Below, in pieces: positions 35,946 to 46,930 of a stretch of DNA of 64,000 bases (position 1 is its first letter; each line of letters begins with the position of its first letter). The notes beneath the pieces are model-generated. The model saw only the letters and a program-made list of their open reading frames with translations. It was not told the DNA's origin and searched no databases. A program made the translations under genes and the position numbers. The stretch is from NCBI GenBank assembly GCA_021018995.1, contig CM037588.1:86898765-86962764 (forward strand), read 5' to 3'. Origin of the DNA: Chloranthus sessilifolius (Eukaryota; Streptophyta; Magnoliopsida; Chloranthales; Chloranthaceae).

Positions 35946-37560
35946 ATAACTTAGTTAATAGTAGTGCAGCGTGTTAAAGCAGAATTGAAGCAAATCAAAT
36001 AAATTCAAATCATGTCCATCCATTAAGGGAATTTCAAATTTCCATTTGGGCATGTGAAAGTCTACTGAAATCTCTTCATTATCACTCAGTTAGTATCCAA
36101 GAACTTCTTCTGGAAGATCATGCATAACTCACCATCAATTTGAGGATCCTGCTCAGATACTTCCCCCATCAACTGGATTTCAGACTCAAATCTCACCAGG
36201 GCTGTTCACTCATTAGTACAAAGAAGAGGGGTAAACCATATCACTCAGCTCAAGAGCAATTACATTTCAAATAGGATCAAGCAAGAGCATAGGCATTGCT
36301 CTAATTTATGATGTTTTCTAATTCTTTGCACCATAGATCAAACAATTCCTCATCTCCAGATGACAGCTCAATCCATTTCAGAACAGTAAGGACTTTTTAT
36401 TGGGTTGTAATGTGGCTTATGGGTGAGGTTTATAAAGAATAAGAAGGGTGGAATGGGATCCAAACTTTGAGAAATCAGAAAAGTAAAGAGGTGATTTGCA
36501 ACTCAACCTTTTTCATGTCAGCACAATTTCATATACTTCTTGAATTTTCAGAGCTAAAGGAGCTAGCTTTTTCTCTTTCTTTCAATCTTTTAATGAAATG
36601 ACTTCTCTTTCTCCTTCCCCCCCCCTTTTTTTTTAAAGGGCTGGAATGCCACAACACCATCGACTGTATTTTTTCTTTTTCAACCAAACATCGAACCTTA
36701 CTCCTTTAACCTCACTTCTCCTTCTTTTTCTTGATTTCTCAGATTGAGGGTGAACTGAAACAGGTCAAGGGGTTTTGGGTTTGAGTTTTCTGGTTTTCAT
36801 CAAAGAAAATTGGGATTTTCAAGGCTCAAATGGTGTGTATCAAGGGTAGTTTACAGGTGGGGAAATTTTAGGCTTAACCTGTCCAAGGGATGGCCTTACT
36901 TCATGTCCTCAATGTCATGAATGCTGTCAAGTTGTTTCAACTTGGATTTGCCTAACTTCTAGTGATTAAAGATAGATCCCATCAGTCCTTAGAGCAGGAA
37001 AAAAATTGCCAAGACACTCCTCAAAGAAAAGTTTCAGGCCCAATTCTCACAGGGTATGGCCTTCCATCCAATTTCTGGAGAGTATCTTCACAGTTTCTTT
37101 TTGTTTCTGGTTTATCACACATTACAGGCTTCCTACAAAAATTCTTGACATATTCTTCATGAAGAATGTTAAAATTTCAGCTTGTTTCAGATGCAAATGG
37201 TTTTATAGGTTTCCTTAAGAACAAATAGAAGATGAATTCATTATTTTTCTGATTATTCCTTTTTAACTTGGCTATACTACAATTAACTAGTTTATTGGCA
37301 TACATGCCACACCCCCAAACCTAAACTAAACAGTGCCCTCACTGTTGTATGCAGAGTGAGCTTAGTGGTGCGGACATTCCATAAAAATAAATTGAAGTAA
37401 GAAATAAAATGGGAAACAGGAAGTAAAATGAAGAAGGAATTTATTATAAATATTCTAAAAACAGAAATGTGGGCAACATCTGATTTGGGAACAAAAAACT
37501 GTGCCCTTAGTGTAGGGATATTCTCCGTCGGGGTCGGGTGGAAGAGGAACTGCAAGCGAG
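35946..37560 (-). other. Element F 3' UTR
   Basis: Non-coding and collinear with 11571-13200 of D. It contains the internal PPT-like tract and hairpin. No gene. Confidence 0.75.
37309..37346 (-). promoter_or_regulatory. Internal PPT-like tract with upstream hairpin, element F
   Basis: Minus strand: arms AACAGTG and CACTGTT (37329-37346), then TAGGTTTGGGGGTGTG. Confidence 0.5.
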
Positions 37561-37593
37561 GGGGGGGGGGAAAGAAAAGGAAAAAGAGAGGGG

Positions 37594-37839
37594 TCAGGGG
37601 GCGGGGGGTGGGGTGGTGAATGATGATGAGGATGACGGAGGGGAGGCAGTTGGTGACGCGGTTCTATGCTTCTTCTTCTCCCTCTTGAGGTTTTTCTTTT
37701 TCTCCTTAGCGAGGATCCGTTGGACCTTGTCATATTCATCCCAGAGAAATTGAAGAGGATCGGGCTCGACCGGTGGCGGTGGTGGTGGCCAAACTGGGAA
37801 TAATTTGATAGGCAACGCTGGAGGTTTTTCGTCGGCCAT
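37594..37839 (-). CDS. Small Lys-rich post-integrase ORF, element F
   Basis: 81 residues from the ATG at 37839. The Pro-rich N-terminus (MADEKPPALP, VWPPPPPPVEPD) leads into a helix (LQFLWDEYDKVQRILAKEKKK), a basic stretch (NLKREKKKHR) and a Ser/Thr/Pro tail. The ATG is supported by the same ATG-GC-GA start in D at 13507. The tail may extend beyond the stated end. It replaces the long ORF3 of A and C. No family is recognised; the basic stretch could bind nucleic acid or enter the nucleus, which is only inference. It is separated from integrase by the word cluster and the solo LTR. Confidence 0.6.
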   Translation of the reverse strand: MADEKPPALPIKLFPVWPPPPPPVEPDPLQFLWDEYDKVQRILAKEKKKNLKREKKKHRTASPTASPPSSSSSFTTPPPAP

Positions 37840-37879
37840 GAATGGGGGCTGGAAGAGTTGGGCAGGTTGGGCTGGGAGG

Positions 37880-37884
37880 GATGT
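37880..37884. repeat. Target-site duplication of solo LTR, left
   Basis: GATGT, repeated at 40410-40414. Confidence 0.88.
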
Positions 37885-40409
37885 TGTTGGCGGATTTCTG
37901 AGTGTGTGCTTACATTATTGGTTGGTGGTGAAAGTCATTTAAAAATTAAAGAAAGAGTAAAACAAGGGATGGAATCAGCACAACTAAGAAATCCTAGGCC
38001 AGCAAGATACAGGGTCCATTGTAGCAAGTTTTGATAAGTAAGAGTTTGTCCCACAGGAAAAGGTGATCTACAGCTCCAAAGGAGCCATCTCTAGTAGTCC
38101 CTCCAGATCTGACTACAAATCTGGTAGTCCTAAAAGGAGGAGAGTTTAAGGTCACTTATTCTAAGTATTCTAATGTCTAAACTACAGAAAGGGTTGAGAG
38201 GATGGATGGAGTGTGGAAAATAAATATAAAAGGGTGAGAAGTATGTTATTGAGCCAAGATCAGAGGAGGTTTGTAACTCAGATTCAGATATGATGTTATA
38301 GAAATCCTGTCCAGCGGCTACATTATCACCACTGAGGAGAAAGGATCCAACCCATCACTCTGCCATGATTCCACCACCCTTAAGGCTATAACCTCTCCAC
38401 TCAAATGGTCACAGATTATCCCATAGGGGAACCACTATTCAGGGATGGGTCAAAACATAACCAGTAAATCATTGCAGGCACTACTTCATCCAGGCTACCA
38501 GCTCAAGAATTCATAGGGAACCTCAACCTCTAAAGCTCTATATGTGGGGCTAAGGCTGTATAGGATCATGATAGCCCAGACACATAGAACCAGCAAGAGA
38601 TTGAGTACAATCTTCGATCTAGCTGTCCTTTGCTTGAGTGAGGCTACAATGGTTCAGTCACCAGCCTATAATCTCTATAACCAGATCAGATCCAACATCT
38701 GATGGTGGATCTATACAAATATAGGGGAGTCTGCCTCTGTACAATCTCCCACCAGGCTTCTACAAGCTCAGGTGTAAAGAAGAAGGATTCATCTTGGATC
38801 GGTGGATTAGAATCACCCTAAGGCTATAATCTGTCCACTTAAATGGTCACAGACTATCCCAGAGGTTATCCTCCTCACGGAGCCCAAGACAAAACAAGAA
38901 TATCGCTGCTACCACTATGGTCACAAGGCTACCAGCTCAAGCTCCCATGGGGATTTCAGATCTAGTGGGTCCTGTGGTGGGGCTAAGGCTGTATAGGACC
39001 ATGATAGCCCAGACATACAGGTCACTTGGATCTGAGTGGCCCTTAGAATCAGTCCTCCATTGCTTTGAAATATAGCCAAAGCAATGGCGGATCACAAGGC
39101 AGCAGCCTCGCATAGAGCATCTCACACACAAACATAAATCCCACAAAGTACAGATCCTATTATAGAATTTCCATTAATCTAGTTTATAATACATACAAAG
39201 ACATAGCTAGCAAGTGCTGGACTATGGAGAGAAGGAAAAAGAAAAAGAAAACTACTTATAACTACAAAAAGAAAAACTAAATGATCTCAGATCAGGTCTC
39301 CCAGAAATGAGATGGGTTCTTAGCTATTCCAGGATGTAGAAAGAAAAGAAAGTCTAAGCTCCCAAACCTAAGCTAAGTGTGGGTATTTATAGCAGTAGTG
39401 TGGCGGCGCATTAGGGTTAAGAAACCCTAATTTTAACGATGCCACATGGCCGAATAGTGATCCTTCGATGCCTTGGGGCACGTGCACGGAGATTTGAGCG
39501 TGGGAGTGTGTTCCCTAATCGTTGGAAATTCCCAGAAAGTCCTCAGCTGAAAAGATGGAAGTTTGAGGTTCAGAGCTTCGCTAGGTAGCCATTATTTCCC
39601 AGACTTGTCGCGTGGTAGCTTTTGTTCTTCGCTAGGATGATTTGAAATTGAAGCTTCCGCCTTCGTGAGGTTGGATTAGTTTGCTCTTTAGGCAGTCGCG
39701 AGGTTGAGTGGACATCAGAGCCTCAGATGTCGCGAGGTTGGAGCTTAAGCAGTCGCGAGGTTGATCTTTGCGAGGATAGATTTGAATAGCGTGAGAACTT
39801 TGCGAGCACTTATCCTCACTGGGCTTCGCGAGTTACCTCAGGAGGCTTTGATGAGTTCTGAACTGCTCGAGGTTCCATGTCTTAACTGATCTTCGCGAGG
39901 GTGGCTTTGACTTCTCAAGGATGCTTTCTTCTTGAATGGCGCGAGAACTGCGCGAGGAGTTCTCTACTGATAATTGCATCCCGCGGCGAATGCGCGACAG
40001 CTATGCGAGGAGTCTTCTGAAGCTTCTCTCTTCTCAGCCGTTCTAAGCGAACTGTGCATGGTTGAGAGAAGTCTACTTTGAACTGCGCGAGGTGTTCTAT
40101 TCTTGAGCTTCGCGAGAGCTGCGCGAGTTTATGTTTCTGAGGCTCTTCAGTCAATCATCTGTGCAAGAAGTTGTAGAGTCTTGGGAAGCTCAGCTGGACT
40201 GCGTGAGGCTCATTTTCAGGTCTGGATTCAAACTTCATCCTTCTGAGGGACTTCTGGTGCCAAAACAGGCTTTTTAGCAGGATTCCTGGCCTTATTTTAC
40301 TGCTGAGTACTACCTACATAAAACACTTAACAAGGACTTATTAGGTGGCTATGGGTCTAATCAAAGGTTAAGTTAAGGGGTGAAAAGTGGTACTTTTCAG
40401 GTCTTAACA
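37885..40409 (-). mobile_element. Solo LTR inserted in element F
   Basis: 2525 bp, minus strand: starts TGTTAAGACCTG, ends GCCAACA, flanked by GATGT. There is no internal region, as expected after LTR-LTR recombination. It is related to LTR E. It has a word cluster (about 39580-40160, core TCGCGAGG), TATAAATA (39384-39391) and two hairpins (near 38385-38430 and 38815-38860). Short Arg-rich frames in the word cluster are not genes. Confidence 0.92.
39384..39391 (-). promoter_or_regulatory. TATA box of solo LTR
   Basis: TATAAATA on the minus strand, downstream of the word cluster. Confidence 0.5.
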
Positions 40410-40414
40410 GATGT
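40410..40414. repeat. Target-site duplication of solo LTR, right
   Basis: GATGT, matching 37880-37884; F sequence resumes. Confidence 0.88.
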
Positions 40415-40649
40415 GGAAGGGCCGGACAAAGTGCATATTTATGGTGCATGGGTGCTGAAAGATGAAGCTATGTAATAAAAATGGCATAGTCGCCGAGGTG
40501 TGGGAATTGAAAATGAAGGGTGGAAATACAGGGATTGGTGGTTGTTGGGCGAGAGTTGGACTGCGTGAGAGACTAAATTTAGGAGGAACAATTAAATTAG
40601 GGCAGCGTGCACCATAAATGCTGAAACACTGCGCCATTAAACAAGAGAA

Positions 40650-40975
40650 TCGATTTCGATAGGATGGTGTGAATGGCGGCGATAGGTGACTGTGTCCTAT
40701 CGCAGGCGTGGAAGTCCATACTTACAAATGGTACAATTCGATAGGAGCTCGACAGTTGAGTCCTTCCTTTGGATAGGTTGGAGTTTGAAGCAATTTGTTA
40801 TTGCGATAGGTTTCGTTAGGTGCCCAGAACCTATCGAAAAGTGGCAGTTGGCAAATTAAACCTATCGAGGGGTTGTTTTACCTATCGTCAAGGCTCAGTG
40901 CCCTTTGAAAATGTTCAGCATCCTATTGAAATCATCCAGCGTCTTATCGAAAGGCTCTAAAAGCCAAGAGTGAGT
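40650..40975 (-). repeat. Word cluster between integrase and small ORF, element F
   Basis: About ten variants of CCTATCGAAA / TTTCGATAGG in both directions. It shares words, but not collinear sequence, with the F LTR cluster. The rest of 40415-41083 is non-coding. Confidence 0.78.
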
Positions 40976-41083
40976 GTGGTGCTCAGTTTCAGCATCCTGA
41001 AAATTTTCCTGCGAAACTAGCCGTTCGTTGTTGATACAAATAAATCACATACTTTACATATGATACAAGCCAATCATCAGCTA

Positions 41084-42240
41084 TCACCTTGGAGGGTCTT
41101 GAAGATCAATGCTTTCCTCGGGCTCACAAATCTTGTCCATACATAGTTTGAGCCTCTGACCATTGACTTTCATGACTCTACCATTTATAGGGTCTCTGAC
41201 TTCAATAGCTCCAGATGGGGAAACATGTACAACTATGAAGGGTCCATCCCATCTGGACAACTTACCTGGGAAGAATTTTAATCTAGAATTGAACAACCAC
41301 ACCTTGTCAGTGGGTTTGAATTCTTTCCGTAGTAGGTGTCTATCATGGAAGGCTTTGGTTTTTTCTTTATAGATCTGAGCATTGGTGTATTCTTCCAATC
41401 TGAGCTCCTCTAGCTCTGCCATCTGTAATTTCCTGTGTATACCAGCAGAGTTGAAATCAGAATTTACTGCTTTAATAGCCCAGTACGCTTTGTGTTCCAA
41501 TTCAACAGGCAAATGGCATGCCTTGCCGTAAACTAGTCTGAATGGGGACATACCTATGGAGGTCTTATAGGCAGTCCTATAAGCCCATAGGGCATCTTCC
41601 AATTTCATGGACCAATCCCTCCTATCACTTCTCACGGTCTTCTCTAAAATATGTTTGACTTCTCTGTTGGAAATCTCTACCTGTCCACTGGTTTGTGGGT
41701 GGTAGTGGGTGGCTACCCTGTGGGTCACAGAGTACTTTTCCAACAACTTATCAAAAGGTTTATTACAGAAGTGACTTCCCCTGTCGCTGATGATGGCTTT
41801 GGGGATGCCAAACCTAAAGAAGATGTTGTCTTTGAGGAATTTAATGACAACTTTGTGGTCGTTTGCCCTTGTAGCTATGGCTTCTACCCATTTGGACACG
41901 TAGTCCACCGCTACAAGGATGAAGTTATATCCACAGGAAGGGGGAAATGGTCCCATAAAATCAATGCCCCAGACATCAAACAATTCGACCACCAGTATGG
42001 GTTGCAAAGGCATGAAATTCCTCTTAGTAATACTTCCCATCTGCTGGCATCGAGGGCAGGCTTTGCAATGTTGTCAGGCATCTCTGAACAGAGTAGGCCA
42101 ATAGAAACCACTCTGAAGCACCTTCGCAGTAGTCTTGTTATCGCTGAAGTGGCCCTCACAGGCCTGTTCATGACTCATGGTTAAAATGTGGTGGAACTCT
42201 GTCTCCGGTACACACCGTCGAATGACTTGGTCTGAACAAT
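41084..42240 (-). pseudogene. Integrase, element F
   Basis: A 318-residue open piece (41084-42040) covers the catalytic core and C-terminus: [26 protein letters not shown] and GQVEISNRE (DDE triad), then [43 protein letters not shown] and [11 protein letters not shown] (C-terminal beta domain). The zinc-binding N-terminal part (EQACEGHF, AKVLQSGFYWPTLFRDA) is upstream in another piece. It is one of the two best integrases in the window, and follows RNase H and a linker in the expected order. Confidence 0.88.
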
Positions 42241-42870
42241 GCTTAAAAAGGTAAGGGTCCTCCCATATATAGTGCTTGATATGAGAGAAAAATAGATATC
42301 TATCATTCTTGTTCCAATGTGGAGGAATCCTTTTCACAGCAAGGTAGTTCACTATATTAGCAAACCAAGGTGTATTGATCTCTATGGCAAACAACTGCTC
42401 GTCTGGAAAAGAATCATTGATGGGTAGGCTCTCTATTTCTGCAACTTGGATCCTTGATAGATGATCAACAACCACATTCTCCACCCCCTTCTTGTCTTTA
42501 ATATCCAAATGGAATTCCTACAAAAGGAGAATCCATCTGATTAGTCTTGCTTTGGCATCCCTCTTAGACAAGAGGTATTTCAAGGCTGAGTGGTCAGTGA
42601 ACACAGTGATTTTTGAGCCTAACACATACGATCGGAATTTTTCTAAGGCAAAGACAATGGCTAACAGCTCCTTCTCGATCGTGGTGTAATTTAATTAAGC
42701 ATCAACCATTGATTTACTAGCATATGCCACCACACATGGTGCCTTGTCTCTTCTTTGCTCCAAAATAGCCCCCATAGCAAAGTCTGATGCATCACACATC
42801 AGCTCAAATGGTAAGGAGAAATCGGGGGCTTGTAGGATAGGGGTTGTAGTCAAGCAAGTTTTTAGCTGCT
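42240..42870 (-). pseudogene. RNase H and linker, element F
   Basis: Blocks are [34 protein letters not shown] and, after it, DHLSRIQ with the linker [27 protein letters not shown]. Split over frames. Confidence 0.82.
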
Positions 42871-43730
42871 CAAAAGTAGCCAAGCAGTCATCATTGAACT
42901 CAAAGGGTACCTCTTGACACAGCAGGTGGCACAAGGGTTTGGTGATTTTGCTGAAGTCCTTGATGAATCGCCTATAAAACCTAGCATGGCCCAGAAAAGA
43001 CCTGACTTGTTTAACAGTTTTGGGAGGGGGCAGATGGGAAATTAAGTCAATCTTAGCCTGATCAACCTCTATTCCCTTGTGGGAGACCACATGTCCAAGG
43101 ATAGTGCCCTGAGTCACCATAAAGTGACTCTTTTCCTAACTTAGGACCAGGTTGGTCTCTTCACATCTCTGTAGGACAGAATCGAGATGGTGCAGGCATT
43201 GGCCAAAATCATCTCCATAAATGGAGAAATCATCCATGAAGATCTCCAAAAATTTATCAATCATGTCAAAAAAAATGGCATACATGCATCGTTGGAAAGT
43301 GGCAGGTGTATTACACAGTCCAAATGGCATCCTCCTGTATGCAAAGGTCCCAAATGGGCAAGTGAATGTAGTTTTTTCTTGATCTTAGGGATAGACAGGG
43401 ATCTGATTGTACCCTGAATATCCATCAAGAAAATAATAATATGCCTTACCTACCAACTTGTCCAAGATTTGGTCTATAAAAGGCAGTGGGAAGTGGTCCT
43501 TGCTAGTTTTTTTCATTTAGCTTTCTGTAATCAATGCATACTCTGCAACCAGTGGTCTATCTGGTTGGAATCAGCTCTCCTGAATCTGCTTCCACAACCG
43601 TGATGCCAGATTTCTTGGGTACAACTTGGGTAGGTGCCACCCATTGAGAATTCGAGATAGGGTATATGATGCCAACATCAAGGAGTTTAACTACCTCCTT
43701 CATCACAACTTCCTGCATGTGAGGGTTAAG
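42870..43730 (-). pseudogene. Reverse transcriptase, element F
   Basis: Pieces in order: WVAPTQVVPKKSGITVV, MPFGLCNTPATFQRCMY, EIFMDDFSIYGDDFGQCLHHL, VVSHKGIEVDQAKIDLI and VRSFLGHARFYRRFIKDFSK. They give the full Ty3/gypsy RT layout, with the F-M-D-D catalytic box. Several breaks. Confidence 0.85.
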
Positions 43731-44760
43731 TTTCCTTTGCATCTCTTGAGAAGGTTTGGCACCTTCCTCGAGATGAATCTTATGCATGCACACAGCAGGA
43801 TTAATCCCCCCTAAGTCTGCAATGGTCCATCCTATTGCCCTATGCCTTTTGAGCACAACAAGTAACTCTCTTTCCTGCTCAATGGTGAGGGAAGAAGAGA
43901 TTATAACAGGTAATTTGTTGTTGTCTCCTAAAAAGGCATATTTCAAAGTTTGCGGGAGTTGCTTTAACTACCTCTGGGGGGCTGATAAGGGAGGGCAATA
44001 GGGGTGTCTTGGAGGGAGGTGGAAGGGGTAGCAAAGCAGGCCTCCATGGATGGAGCTTTGCTGGTTCTGCTCTGGAGGAGACAAATTGGACATGCTCAGT
44101 TTCAGGGGTGAAAAATGTTACTTCTTCTGGTTCCTTCCATGCTGCCGCGAGCTCATTAGACCATTCCTTACCATGCAGTATTAGATTCACATTTTCTTGC
44201 ACCACTTCATCTATTATATCTAGAGAAAAACAATCCTCACTAGGATGAGGTTGGGTGACTGCATTGTATACGTTCAATTTGACCTTCATGTTCCTAAATG
44301 ATACCTCCATTATCCCGGACCTGCATTGGATACATGCGTTAGCTGTGGCCAAAAAAGGGTCTGCCTAGGATCACAGGGATGGAAATGGCATTCCTGCTGG
44401 GTTCCATATCCAGCACTAAGAAATCAGCAGGAAAAAATAATTTGTTAACTCCAACCAAAACATCCTCTATAACCCCCTGTGTCTCCTTTCAGATGTTGGC
44501 TTTAATAGAACAACATGTGTGGGCTTTAGTTTGCCTAAACCCAGCTTCTCATAAACTGAATATGGAAGCAAATTTACACTGACTCCCAGATCTAATAGGG
44601 CTTTGTCAATGGTATGATCCCCAATGATGCAAGGGATGGTGGGGAGTCCAGGGTCTTGGAGTTTGGGAGGAGTTACAATGCTTGACTTTTTCTGTTGAAA
44701 AGACTTTCTTGGATAGGTGTATCCTAGATTGTCTTTTATGGGTGCATAGGCCTTTTAAGA
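43730..44760 (-). pseudogene. Protease region and PR-RT linker, element F
   Basis: Upstream part: KVKINLPLLDAIKQVPAYAKFLKGLCTHKRQSRIHLSKKVF, then protease-type sequence near 44650-44430. Then MEVSFRNMKVKLNVYNAVTQPHPSEDCFSLDIID (44352 on) and an inter-domain segment. The end, FLGDNNKLPVIISSSLTIEQERELLVVLKRHRAIGWTIADLGGINPAVCMHKIHLEEGAKPSQ, leads into RT. The last block is typical of Athila pol. Broken. Confidence 0.75.
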
Positions 44761-46616
44761 ATTTAGCGTAGGCTGGGACTTGTTTAATGGCATCCAGTAA
44801 AGGCAGATTGATCTTTACTTGCTTGAAAGTCTCCATCATTTCCTCAATTTTGCCCTGCCCTTTGTCAAAAGGGGAGGGTCCTTGCAATGCCTTGGGAAAT
44901 GGCAAGTGTGGGGTTGCTCCTTCACTTGCAGCCTTAGCCAATGGGGCTTCTTTCTTTCTGATTTTTTCTTGAGGATCCATGTCATCCTCTTTATTGACAC
45001 TGGTTTGTTCCTGCAGGTCAACCACTTGTGACCTCTATTGTGTTCTCGGAAAACTCCTTCCATTATCTTCCTTCAGGCTTTTCATAGGCTCACAACCCAC
45101 TTGATTATCTACTAGCCTACCACTTCTCAAAGTTGTAACAGATTTGGCTTCCTCATATGTAGAGGAAACTTCACCCACTACAAACTGTCTTTGTGGATTA
45201 TCTTATGGCTGGCTAGGTAACCTTCCTCCTTCTCTCCTAGTCAGAGCATCAGACAGCTGACCAAGCTGGTCTTCTATCTTTTTGATGCTCTGGTTATGAG
45301 AATGCACAGTTTGGGTCAGGGTGTTTAAGTTCTGTAATGAAGATAGAACTTGTTCCTCAAAAGATGGTGTTCTCACAGCTGAAGTAGGTACAGCTTGCTG
45401 CACAGGAGGAGTTACAGGTTGGGCCATGGTTTACTGATATTGAGGTCTTGGGACATAACCATCTCGATAGGGCTGAGCATTTCTGTAGGGCATGGGCTGC
45501 TGCTGATGTTGAATGGGGTATCCATCTTGTCTCCACCTCAAATTGGGGTGGTTTCTCTATTGATACCCAGCAGCAGGCTGCTGCCCATAGGTTTGAGTTG
45601 TAGCCACTTGCTCTGTTATGAACTTAGGAAATTGGGCAGCTGAGGGGCATTCATCTAGGGAGTGAGCAGGAGACTGGCATATAGCACATGTTTCCTCTAT
45701 TCTAGCAGCCACAGGTGGCTGCATTGCTCCCATGAGCCTGTCAAACTTCAGAGTTAAGCTGTCCACTTTCCTTTCCAACTCACTTGGCACATCCACTTCA
45801 TATATCTTTCCTCTTGAGGTGTTCTCTTTCATCAGTTTAGATGGTTCTAAATCTCTTGCCAAGGTTTCCCTTTGCATAGAGTTCTCACTGATGATGTCAA
45901 AGAGCTCCCATGCCTCCTCAGCAGTTTTATGAAGATAAGTGCCTCCACAAGAGGCATCTATCATGTCCCTGCTTTTTGAATCAATTCCCTGGTAAAAGCT
46001 TTGAACCAGTTGCCATTCAGGGATTTGATGGTGGGGGCATTTCTTGAGGATTTCTTTGAATCTCTCCCAGGACTGATGAAAATCTTCAGTTAGATCTTGG
46101 GTAAAAGAAATAATACCCTTCCTCAACTGACTGGTCTTTGACATAGGAAAGAATTTGGCCAAAAACTGACATTGGAGATCACTCAGATCAGATGTCTTTG
46201 TTAGGTGGAAGCAGAGATAACCGTGTTCGCTCATTCTTTAATGAAAAAGAAAAGAGTCTCATCCTGGTGGCCTCCTCCCCCAAACCTGTGATGTTGAAGG
46301 TGGTGCACAGTCCTAAGAATTCATCTATATGCTTATAGGGATCCTCCTTGGTCAGGCCATGAAATGAAGGCAACATTTCCATCATGGACGATTTAATCTC
46401 ATAATTTCCTTGAGCAGCAGGGAACTGAATGCAGAAGGGGGAATTGTAGACCCCTGGTGCATTAAATTCCTTAAGAGTTTGAGGCTGCTGCTGCTCACCC
46501 ATTTCGACAGCTTCAAATTCAACAGCTGTGGATGTAGTTTGTCTGGTTCTGAGAAGTCTTTCAACCTCTGGATTTAGTGGAATAATCTCTGGTTGAAGAG
46601 TTCTCCTACCAAACAT
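44760..46616 (-). pseudogene. gag, element F
   Basis: The start is taken at the M of MFGRRTLQPE (46616), which is shared with G1 and G2 (MLGRRS-NPDLE). Blocks are GVYNSPFCIQFPAAQGNYEIKSS, LPSFHGLTKEDPYKHIDEFLGLCTTFNITGLGEEATRMRLF (matrix/capsid type), then a capsid-like helical part. A zinc knuckle, CAICQSPAHSLDEC (CX2CX4HX4C), is followed by a Gln/Pro-rich region and a short helix (QSIKKIEDQLGQLSDALTRREGGRLPSQP). Two large open pieces (46188-46673, 45557-46234) overlap in different frames. Broken. Confidence 0.85.
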
Positions 46617-46906
46617 ACAACTCCCACAACTGAAATCAGAGTAAAATTTCACACAAAAAATAGGAACACACAATTAATTAACTAATCTAAAAAAAATAAC
46701 AAATCTAAAAATAAACAGGGGAGAAGAGATGCAAACTATAGAGCAGCCTTCAGCACAGCTCTCCTCTCATTCTGTACTTAGATATGCTAAAATGGACACA
46801 AAGAGTACTGAAAAATAGCAAAACGCACAAATGCAGTTAGTAAATTAAGACAAAAACTATAAATCTATGATAAAAAAAACTTAGATCTATCAATTTCTAA
46901 TCTACC
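46617..46906 (-). other. Element F leader
   Basis: Untranslated leader between primer site and gag. No gene. Confidence 0.6.
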
Positions 46907-46930
46907 TCCCCGGTAGCGGCGCCAAAAACT
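46907..46930 (-). promoter_or_regulatory. Primer-binding site, element F (tRNA-Asp type)
   Basis: Minus strand TGGCGCCGCTACCGGGGA. It matches 16 of 18 bases of the complement of the 3' end of plant tRNA-Asp, the usual Athila primer. Confidence 0.85.

Noticed and set aside
39915-40154. Arg/Ser-rich small frame
   Set aside because: Arises from the TCGCGAGG word cluster of the solo LTR.
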